Shown: piece after piece, positions 1 through 5,682 of the stretch | Position numbering within the stretch: position 1 is the stretch's first letter | Layout of the letters: each line of letters begins with the position of its first letter | NCBI GenBank assembly: GCA_017425745.1 | Contig: JAFOXT010000391.1 | Coordinates: 1 to 7,733, forward strand | Length of the DNA: 7,733 nucleotides | Direction of reading: 5' to 3' | Source of the DNA: Clostridia bacterium | GTDB lineage: Bacteria > Bacillota > Clostridia > Oscillospirales > Acutalibacteraceae | Notes under the pieces: generated by a model | Database searches by the model: none | Told to the model about the DNA's origin: nothing | Seen by the model: only the letters and a program-made list of their open reading frames with translations | Translations under genes and position numbers: made by a program

Positions 1-1549
1 AAGCGTTGATTTCTTCATTTTCTGTGAACATTGAACGGATATCGTTATCAGTGAGAATATATCCTACCTGATCATTGCAAAGACCGAAGCAAAGAAGCTT
101 TTCAACCTTTGCCATATCCTTCATAGGTGCATAATTCCAGCTTGTATTATTCCAGCTGAGCTCCTTTGGAATTGCTCCGCCCCAAAGAATTTCGGGTGAA
201 ATTTCACCGGGAATAAGTGCAACACCAATCTTGTTGCCAAGCTCCATATAGCCAACTTCAGAAATTACATAAAAATCCTTTGTAACAACGGGATTAATAA
301 TACCTTCTCTTGCTGCAAGAATGTGGATAGGATTATCAGCTTTGATAGCAACCTCCTGAAGCTTGATGTTAAGCACGGGGTCAAGCATAATTTCGTTGCT
401 TATACCCATAACTCTTTTTGCAAGCTCAATGCCGTAGCCTTTAACTACACCTATTCTGCCTGAACCAACGGGCTTGATATAGTCTTTTTCTGTTGTAATA
501 GCAAGCTCAGCGCCCTGTACATAAACTACATCAGCACCTGTTGTTGCTTTTGCATATTCCTTGAAATAGTACGGGAAGTCTGAAGAAATTGCTGTATCGC
601 TTGCGCTGAAGCTTGTGCAGTGAATACCTGCTTCGCATACCCAGATTTCGTTTGAAGCTTCGTCAGCGGGATCAAAACGGAAGCGGTGGATTTCACCGTC
701 AAAGGTAATGGGCTTACGCTTGTCATACATAAGATCTTTTGCATCAGCGCTGCCGTAATAAAGGGTGCCTGCTTCCATATCGTTAACTGCTTCAGTGATT
801 GTTTCAGTAACAACATTGAAGAGGTTGTCCATAAACTTTTGTGTCTTGCCTGTCTGAAGATTGTTTTTGTTGCCCAGAAGGCTCATGCCCGGATTAAGGA
901 AAATTGCAGGTACAAGAGCAACACCCATACCGAGAGTATCAATAAGTGAATGCTGATGAAGTGTGGAAATATTGATGCTGATGATATTTTTTTCCTGAGC
1001 AAATGCTGAAAGTCTTTTTCTTATTTCAAGAACATCGCCTCTTGAAAAACCGTAACCGTCAATAACTGCCTGAACAACAATTCCGCTTGTGCCGTCAGAA
1101 ATTGCGTACACATTTACACCCTGGTCATCAAGAATTTCTGTGGGAGCCTGACCCTTGATGGGCTGAAGACCGCCTGCCATAAAGTATTCACCGCTTAAGA
1201 TATCAAGACCCTCGAGAAGTGAGCCGTAGCCGTAGCCCATGCTCCATTCTGAGTCAGCTGAAGTCTCTGTCACAAACTTTTCTTCGCCGCCAAAGAAGGA
1301 GTCGGGAGTTTGATAGTCGTCGTAATTCTGCCAGGATTTGCCCCAGTCAAGACCGGGAACAAAACGGTTGATAAATACACCCAGACCTTTTACGAGGGTA
1401 TCAAGTCCCATGTAGAAAAAAGCTTCAACTTTTTTGAGCGGACCTTCCGAAATGTCAACTTTTGACGCTGCTGAAACGGGCATTGCTGCAATAAGACCGA
1501 GCAGTACCACTGTTAAAATCAGAGCAATCACTTTTTGGAATGTTTTCAT
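1..1549 (-). CDS. Secreted neutral/alkaline ceramidase-like hydrolase, 3' end outside the window
   Basis: The reading frame is open from ATG at 1549 to the window edge: 516 residues are visible and no stop is reached. Residues 1-27 form a signal peptide (MKTF start, long hydrophobic core, likely cleavage after VSA27), so the protein is exported. The body resembles the neutral ceramidase family (zinc amidases that split ceramide into sphingosine and fatty acid). Candidate zinc ligands fall in family order: H198-Q-H200 in TLHQHSLIDTLG (family THTHS), H310 in AGIHCTS followed by AISSDFP (family CHP...ISADFP), E449 in LIPGEISPE, and Y497 in GLCNDQVGYI. The usual nucleophile motif GDxSPN after QGA is not found; the matching place reads QGAELAITTE (345-354). 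Residues 30-69 precede the family core and are helix-like. GGAG at 1558-1561 is the ribosome site. The gene has its own promoter. The superfamily is fairly sure; the substrate is not, since many gut members are uncharacterised. Confidence 0.8.
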   Translation of the reverse strand, partial: MKTFQKVIALILTVVLLGLIAAMPVSAASKVDISEGPLKKVEAFFYMGLDTLVKGLGVFINRFVPGLDWGKSWQNYDDYQTPDSFFGGEEKFVTETSADSEWSMGYGYGSLLEGLDILSGEYFMAGGLQPIKGQAPTEILDDQGVNVYAISDGTSGIVVQAVIDGYGFSRGDVLEIRKRLSAFAQEKNIISINISTLHQHSLIDTLGMGVALVPAIFLNPGMSLLGNKNNLQTGKTQKFMDNLFNVVTETITEAVNDMEAGTLYYGSADAKDLMYDKRKPITFDGEIHRFRFDPADEASNEIWVCEAGIHCTSFSASDTAISSDFPYYFKEYAKATTGADVVYVQGAELAITTEKDYIKPVGSGRIGVVKGYGIELAKRVMGISNEIMLDPVLNIKLQEVAIKADNPIHILAAREGIINPVVTKDFYVISEVGYMELGNKIGVALIPGEISPEILWGGAIPKELSWNNTSWNYAPMKDMAKVEKLLCFGLCNDQVGYILTDNDIRSMFTENEEINA

Positions 1550-1589
1550 AGTTATTTCTCCATTCTTATGAATTTTGTTCTGTAACTTG

Positions 1590-1618
1590 ATATTACCAAA
1601 AAATCTCATTTTTTTCAA
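1590..1618 (-). promoter_or_regulatory. Sigma-A promoter of the ceramidase-like gene
   Basis: On the minus strand TTGAAA (1618-1613) is followed by a 17-nt spacer and TAATAT (1595-1590). A TGG just before the -10 gives an extended -10 (TGnTAATAT). Transcription would start near 1583, leaving a leader of about 34 nt that contains GGAG at 1558-1561. The site lies downstream of the terminator of the preceding operon, so the gene is likely an independent unit. No dyad or cre-like site was seen around it. Confidence 0.65.
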
Positions 1619-1680
1619 TATTTTATTTCAAAAAAATACAAAGCTGCATATGAAAACTTTATTCTGAGAACTTAAAAGCT

Positions 1681-1721
1681 ATAATAAAAATCCCTGACTC
1701 TTCTCGATGAAAAGTCAGGGA
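1681..1721 (-). terminator. Rho-independent terminator of the esterase-transporter-esterase operon
   Basis: A perfect 9-bp stem (TCCCTGACT, 1721-1713, with AGTCAGGGA, 1699-1691, read on the minus strand) encloses a 13-nt loop. It is followed by TTTTTATTAT (1690-1681). It begins 8 nt after the stop codon of the carboxylesterase gene. The plus-strand side is also T-rich (1725-1731), but no plus-strand gene reaches it. Confidence 0.85.
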
Positions 1722-1729
1722 TAATTTTT

Positions 1730-3040
1730 TTATTCACCGACAGGCTTATTTGTTAAGGTTATTTTTATCAGCTTAGCCATATCAGGCTTACCCGCAGAAG
1801 TGTCTTTGTCGCCGAAAATCATAACATCTTTTTTGCTGTTGCATTTTTGCCAGTAGGGAAGTCCGTCAGTGTTGGGATTGCCGTTTTTAACAAAGCTGCA
1901 AAGGTAGGAGCTCATCTCATCGCTGAGAGTGTAATCCTTATCTGTCATAGGTCTCCAGCAGTTTTTAAGTGTGCCGAACCAATACCAAAGGTCACTGCTG
2001 TGCCACGCGCCCTTATCGTCACCGGGAAGCATTCTTTCAAAATGCCATACATAAGCACCGTTTTTCGTGCCCCACTTTCTTGTCATAGGGTGAAGAAACG
2101 CAGGTGCAATATCGTGGCTTGTTGAACCTATCATATAGGGAATATTTTTTGGCAAAGCTTTTTCTTTAATTAAAATTCCGTCTTTTACCGGTGAGGCTGA
2201 CATCATACCGCCTTTAAGATTTTTCCATTCTCTGAAAAGCACCTCAGGCGAAATTTTACGGAATTCACTAAGGTTAGCTGCACCTGTTTTTGCCATAACC
2301 TCTTTCCAGAATTCGTAGTTTTTTTCGGGGGCTGATGTCATAAAAGAACCCATACCCACACCGCTTGACATAACTGCAGAACGGAAAAGTCCGTCAGTTA
2401 AATCACTCTGACAAAGATGCTGAACACTCATAGCTCCTGCACTCTGTCCCATAACAGTAATTTTTTCTCCGTCACCGCCGAAAGCGCTGATGTTTTTCTT
2501 AACCCACTTAAGTGCGGCTATCTGATCAAAAAGACCGTAATTACCTGTATGGCCGGCTTCCTCTTTAAGCTCAGGCAGACAAGCAAAGCCCATAGGTCCC
2601 AGACGGTAGTTGATTGTTACAGCAACAACACCTTTTTTTGCCCATACAGGACCGTCAAAATGCTTTTCGTGTCCGCAACCACCAGTAAAGCCACCGCCGT
2701 GTATATACACTAAAACGGGCATTCTGCTGCTTTCTGAAGCATCTTCCGGAGTCCAGATATTGAGGAAAAGACAATCCTCGTCGTAGGTATAGGTTTCGCC
2801 CTTACGAAATTCGTTATAATAGAAAATCTTGCCCGGATTTTCCTCTTCGTTATAGAAGGCACGGGGCTGATAAGAACAGTTGCCGTAAGAGGTAGCATCG
2901 TAAACGCCGTTCCACTTTTCTGTTATTACGGGATAAGCCCATCTTTCAGCTGTTGCATAGCGTATGCCTTTGAAAGCAATTACACCATCGGCAGCTGAGC
3001 CCTTGATTTCACCGCAGGGAGTAGAAATAACTGTATTCAT
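1730..3040 (-). CDS. Cytoplasmic type-B carboxylesterase (para-nitrobenzyl esterase family)
   Basis: This 436-residue protein hydrolyses a carboxylic ester by a serine-hydrolase mechanism. Visible family marks in order are EDCLFLNIWTP (88-98), the oxyanion-hole loop HGGGF (114-118), the ALKWVKKNISAFGGD block (176-190), the nucleophile elbow GQSAG with Ser200, and His347 in GAWHSSDLWYWFG. The triad acid is normally Glu in a DEG-like motif; the aligned place here reads SHDIAPAF, so Asp310 is the candidate. The protein is shorter than typical members (about 490-550 residues). There is no signal peptide, so it should act in the cytoplasm. ATG at 3040 has AGGAG 8 nt upstream, inside the end of the transporter gene whose stop lies 2 nt away, implying tight co-expression. 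The likely role is removing an acyl group from whatever the symporter brings in. The native substrate cannot be read from sequence; the family also includes esterases of xenobiotics. Confidence 0.88.
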   Translation of the reverse strand: MNTVISTPCGEIKGSAADGVIAFKGIRYATAERWAYPVITEKWNGVYDATSYGNCSYQPRAFYNEEENPGKIFYYNEFRKGETYTYDEDCLFLNIWTPEDASESSRMPVLVYIHGGGFTGGCGHEKHFDGPVWAKKGVVAVTINYRLGPMGFACLPELKEEAGHTGNYGLFDQIAALKWVKKNISAFGGDGEKITVMGQSAGAMSVQHLCQSDLTDGLFRSAVMSSGVGMGSFMTSAPEKNYEFWKEVMAKTGAANLSEFRKISPEVLFREWKNLKGGMMSASPVKDGILIKEKALPKNIPYMIGSTSHDIAPAFLHPMTRKWGTKNGAYVWHFERMLPGDDKGAWHSSDLWYWFGTLKNCWRPMTDKDYTLSDEMSSYLCSFVKNGNPNTDGLPYWQKCNSKKDVMIFGDKDTSAGKPDMAKLIKITLTNKPVGE

Positions 3041-3042
3041 AC

Positions 3043-4443
3043 TTACTGCTCCTTCTGAGCTTTTTTGAATTCGTCAATTTTGTCTCTTGTTTCTTTGTCC
3101 ATATTCCAAAGGAACTTGAATGCAGCCCATGAGCCGAGAACAAAAATACCGGGAAGAAGAACGCAGAGCACCTTGATGCCTGAAACAGTTCCTGCTGCTT
3201 GAATTTTAAGCTCAGCGTCATAGCCGATTACACCAAGAAGAAAAATAGCAGCCGAATTACCGATAGTCTGACCTACGCGGCGTGAAAGATTGAAGGTGCC
3301 GTAAATTGAGCCTTCAGTTCTTTTGCCTGTAATCATTTCGTTATAGTCAATTGCTTCACTTACAAGACCCCACTGCATATAAATGGACATACTTGCAAGG
3401 CCGAGAGCCATATTGCTGATAATAATATGAACATAGGGGTTAACGGCTGTTATCATATGCAGACCGAAAAGACCGATATAAAGAACAGAGCCTGCAAGAA
3501 GACCTATACGGATGAATTTTTCAAGTCCGAACTTTTTAGCAAGATAAGGTCCGCCGAGAAGAGTAATCATCATAAACGGTGCAGAAGCAATTGAACCGTA
3601 GGTTACAAGTGCAAGGTCATCGTAAACAATGGAGAACATATAGTTTGTAAGGGTGTTGCTTACATACTGCATCATACATATGCAAAGACCGTGGATGCAA
3701 AGAGCAAGGAAGGGTCTGTTTACACGGAAAACGTTAATGATATCTGTAATTTTAATGTTCTGCTGTTCTTTATCCTGAACATCAGCAACAGTTCTTTCTT
3801 CAGTAAGAGCATAGTGGCCGAGACACATTGCAAAACCAATTAAAGCACAGATAACAGCACCTACTGCATAACCTGTTGAGTTTGTCTGACCGAATTTTTT
3901 AATAAGCATAGGCATAAGCATAACGGGTATAGCGTTACCCACAGCAGAACCGAAGCCTCTTGCTGATGAAAGGGTAGCACGTTCCTGGTCGTTGTCAGCC
4001 ATTGCTGAGAGAAGAGAGCCCATAGGAATGTTAAACATAGTGTAGGCGCCTTCATAGAGAATTTTAAGACCGAAAAGAACGCACACAAGTGAAAGACCTT
4101 CAAAAAGAGAGGGGACAGACCAGAGGGCGATAAAGCTTACGCAGAGAAGCGGAGCACTTCTTAAAAGCCAGGGACGGAATTTTCCTTTAGGGTTATGTTT
4201 TTTTGCAAAGGATTTATCCATAAATGCACCCATAAGAGGGTCATTTATAAAGTCCCACACATTCCAAACTGCAAGAAGAATTGCCAGCAGAGCTGTGTCA
4301 ATTTTCAGTGCATCGGTGCAGTACATTGAAAATGTGCTGCCCATAATAGCGAAGGTCATACAACCGCCTGCGTCACCGAGACCGTAGCCGATTTTATGCT
4401 TTAATGTAAGACCTGACGATTTATCCGATTTTGTTTTAGTCAT
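3043..4443 (-). CDS. GPH-family (MelB-type) glycoside:cation symporter
   Basis: This 466-residue polytopic membrane protein belongs to the glycoside-pentoside-hexuronide:cation symporter family, which imports sugars or glycosides with Na+ or H+. The first helix region has the family opening KIGYGLGDAGG (17-27). WDFINDPLMG (63-72) carries Asp64 and Asp68, matching the paired cation-site aspartates of MelB (Asp55/Asp59). NPKGKFRPW (84-92) is the conserved cytoplasmic loop after helix 2. TGKRTEGS (372-379) is the conserved loop between helices 10 and 11. Hydrophobic stretches fit 12 helices, and the end is a charged cytoplasmic tail. ATG at 4443 has AAGGAG (4457-4452) 8 nt upstream. The gene lies 40 nt after a secreted esterase and 2 nt before a cytoplasmic esterase, suggesting that the cargo is a sugar or glycoside released from, or still carrying, an ester. 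The cargo itself is not predictable. Confidence 0.93.
   Translation of the reverse strand: MTKTKSDKSSGLTLKHKIGYGLGDAGGCMTFAIMGSTFSMYCTDALKIDTALLAILLAVWNVWDFINDPLMGAFMDKSFAKKHNPKGKFRPWLLRSAPLLCVSFIALWSVPSLFEGLSLVCVLFGLKILYEGAYTMFNIPMGSLLSAMADNDQERATLSSARGFGSAVGNAIPVMLMPMLIKKFGQTNSTGYAVGAVICALIGFAMCLGHYALTEERTVADVQDKEQQNIKITDIINVFRVNRPFLALCIHGLCICMMQYVSNTLTNYMFSIVYDDLALVTYGSIASAPFMMITLLGGPYLAKKFGLEKFIRIGLLAGSVLYIGLFGLHMITAVNPYVHIIISNMALGLASMSIYMQWGLVSEAIDYNEMITGKRTEGSIYGTFNLSRRVGQTIGNSAAIFLLGVIGYDAELKIQAAGTVSGIKVLCVLLPGIFVLGSWAAFKFLWNMDKETRDKIDEFKKAQKEQ
3049..3053 (-). promoter_or_regulatory. Ribosome binding site of the carboxylesterase inside the transporter gene
   Basis: AGGAG lies within the last codons of the symporter gene, 8 nt before the esterase ATG at 3040. 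With only 2 nt between stop and start, ribosomes finishing the symporter can restart on the esterase, so translational coupling is likely. Confidence 0.75.
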
Positions 4444-4483
4444 ATGTAGCTCTCCTTAAAATTAGTTTTTATGTATCAGAGGA

Positions 4484-5545
4484 TTATACAAATCCGAGGA
4501 ATCTCTGAATGATGTTTGCCATTTTCATAAATATGTTTCTGATAGCAATAATCCACGCTTCAAATGTTTTGATTGTGGTTGTGCCGCCTTCAGAGGAAGC
4601 CTGAAATTCAGAGGTGGTGTTGCTCATCCAGTAAATTATACCCTTTGAATCTTTGAAAGATACGTTATATCCGTTAGCGTTTACTGTAGTAACATTTGGA
4701 TAAGGCTTGCCGTCAATTGTAAAGAAGTCATACTTAATTGTGGTGTACAGTCGGTGGTTTGAATCTGCCTTTGTTCCGTCAGGGTTAAGTACTTCGCCAA
4801 AGGTTGATAAACGGCACTTAGCGGGCTTGGTATTGTATTCGCAGATCTTTTCCCACTGAGGCTCAACATTAAGGGTATAGTTTACGAGAGGGTCCTTATT
4901 GCTTGCGAAAACCCAGATTGCAACATCTTTTGTTTTCTGAATATCTTCGGTGCTTCTTGTACCTGTTGCAGCAAGAGGATAGATTCCTGCAAAATATTCA
5001 GGATAAGCAATTGCAAGGTCCCATGTCATTTCACCGCCTGCTGATGAGCCACCGACAAATATTCTTGAGGTGTCTACATTTTCAGCGTGTTTTTCAATAA
5101 AGCCGTCAATAAGTTCACGAAGAGGCTCAACAAATGATTTGTTCCAGTACTGATGCTTATCTTCAGGACAACGGGGTAAAATCAAGTAAGCGCCGCCTGC
5201 GTTCTGCCATTTTGACTGAAGCTCCTGTGAAGCCCAGGTAACGAAATGGCTGTCGTCAAGCTGTGAGCCTACATATGAACCATGGCCGATACCGTGGATG
5301 TAAATAACAACGGGATATTTTCCGGTATCATTTGCACTTACGGGTGAGTAGTAATAATAATCAAGGGCATAACCGTTGCTTTCATCAGCAACGTCAAATT
5401 CAAATTCGGCTCTGAGTTGCTCAAGACCTACTGAAAGGGGTAATGCGGTTTTGGGGTTTTCAACTGCATATGCACCTGTTGCGAAACAAGAGAGCATAAG
5501 AGTGAAAATTAAAAAGAGCGAAAGCAGTTTCTTTATAGTGTTCAT
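4484..5545 (-). CDS. Secreted alpha/beta-hydrolase esterase (predicted peptidase / feruloyl-esterase-like group)
   Basis: From ATG at 5545 the protein has 353 residues. Residues 1-27 are a signal peptide with cleavage likely after AYA27. The mature part has an alpha/beta-hydrolase fold: YPVVIYIHGIGHG (77-89) gives the HG oxyanion motif, GGSSAGG (165-171) is the nucleophile elbow with Ser168, Asp218 in SNKDPLV is a candidate acid, and His264 in DSNHRLY is a candidate base. This layout is that of secreted esterases annotated as predicted peptidase, PHB-depolymerase-like or CE1-like; the exact family is uncertain. The last 27 residues (327-353) form a hydrophobic, amphipathic helix-like tail with a few positive charges, outside the catalytic fold. 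It is the first gene after a strong promoter and precedes a GPH symporter and an intracellular esterase. It would release or trim an acylated glycan outside the cell. An in-frame GTG at 5554 lies inside the ribosome site and is not taken as the start. Confidence 0.85.
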   Translation of the reverse strand: MNTIKKLLSLFLIFTLMLSCFATGAYAVENPKTALPLSVGLEQLRAEFEFDVADESNGYALDYYYYSPVSANDTGKYPVVIYIHGIGHGSYVGSQLDDSHFVTWASQELQSKWQNAGGAYLILPRCPEDKHQYWNKSFVEPLRELIDGFIEKHAENVDTSRIFVGGSSAGGEMTWDLAIAYPEYFAGIYPLAATGTRSTEDIQKTKDVAIWVFASNKDPLVNYTLNVEPQWEKICEYNTKPAKCRLSTFGEVLNPDGTKADSNHRLYTTIKYDFFTIDGKPYPNVTTVNANGYNVSFKDSKGIIYWMSNTTSEFQASSEGGTTTIKTFEAWIIAIRNIFMKMANIIQRFLGFV

Positions 5546-5549
5546 AATA

Positions 5550-5557
5550 ATCACCTC
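5550..5557 (-). promoter_or_regulatory. Shine-Dalgarno that fixes the secreted esterase start at 5545
   Basis: GAGGTGAT on the minus strand matches the 16S anti-Shine-Dalgarno over eight bases and sits just before ATG at 5545. The alternative GTG at 5554 lies within this site and has no ribosome site of its own. The ATG start also gives a compact signal peptide (MNTIKK...). The GH127 gene uses the same sequence at 7498-7505. Confidence 0.8.
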
Positions 5558-5584
5558 AAATAAATAATCCTTTTATTATTAACT

Positions 5585-5609
5585 TTAACTATACTACATT
5601 ATTAGTTAA
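5585..5609. promoter_or_regulatory. Inverted repeat overlapping the -10 region, candidate operator
   Basis: TTAACTA (5585-5591) and TAGTTAA (5603-5609) are perfect 7-bp arms separated by 11 bp. They cover most of the promoter spacer and part of the -10 hexamer, so a dimeric repressor bound there would block RNA polymerase. The centre-to-centre distance of 18 bp is under two helical turns. AT-rich DNA can produce such dyads by chance, and no regulator gene is in the window. Confidence 0.4.
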
Positions 5610-5616
5610 AAATCAA
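5588..5616 (-). promoter_or_regulatory. Sigma-A promoter of the esterase-transporter-esterase operon
   Basis: Minus strand TTGATT (5616-5611), 17-nt spacer, TATAGT (5593-5588). The start of transcription would be near 5581, giving a leader of about 36 nt that ends in the strong ribosome site at 5550-5557. The element lies just after the terminator of the upstream unit. A dyad overlaps the spacer and -10. Confidence 0.7.
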
Positions 5617-5636
5617 CGAAATTTATTTTAATAAAT

Positions 5637-5676
5637 ATAAATGAAAACTCCCTGATTAAGCATTGCATCAGGGAGT
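5637..5676 (-). terminator. Rho-independent terminator after the GH127 gene
   Basis: A perfect 10-bp stem (ACTCCCTGAT at 5676-5667 with ATCAGGGAGT at 5656-5647, minus-strand reading) has a 10-nt loop. It is followed by TTTCATTTAT, so the U-tract is moderate and interrupted. It starts 7 nt after the stop of the GH127 gene and separates that unit from the promoter at 5588-5616. Confidence 0.8.
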
Positions 5677-5682
5677 GTAGTA

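Noticed and set aside
686..949. Plus-strand open frame of 87 codons
   Set aside because: It is fully antisense to the well-supported ceramidase-like gene, has no ribosome site or promoter that I can see, and its translation has no recognisable features.
1550..1690. Riboswitch or small RNA in the gap before the ceramidase-like gene
   Set aside because: Apart from the promoter and ribosome site, the leader is only about 34 nt and shows no stable fold or conserved motif.
1847..2713. Plus-strand open frames at 1847-2125 and 2417-2713
   Set aside because: Both lie antisense within the carboxylesterase gene, whose family motifs run through the same DNA. They are shadow frames.
5486..5500. Possible lipoprotein cysteine (LMLSC) in the secreted esterase signal peptide
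   Set aside because: Met at -3 and Leu at -2 do not fit a lipobox, and a good signal peptidase I site (AYA) follows seven residues later.
5546..5554. Upstream GTG start adding three residues (MII) to the secreted esterase
   Set aside because: The GTG lies within the Shine-Dalgarno sequence GAGGTGAT that serves the ATG at 5545, and it has no ribosome site of its own.
5376..5567. Plus-strand open frame running across the secreted esterase start
   Set aside because: It is antisense to the signal peptide region and would end inside the promoter-leader area. No ribosome site precedes it.
5563..5580. Inverted repeat AATAAT/ATTATT in the leader of the esterase operon
   Set aside because: It is a 6-bp pure A/T stem with negligible stability in an AT-rich leader; expected by chance.
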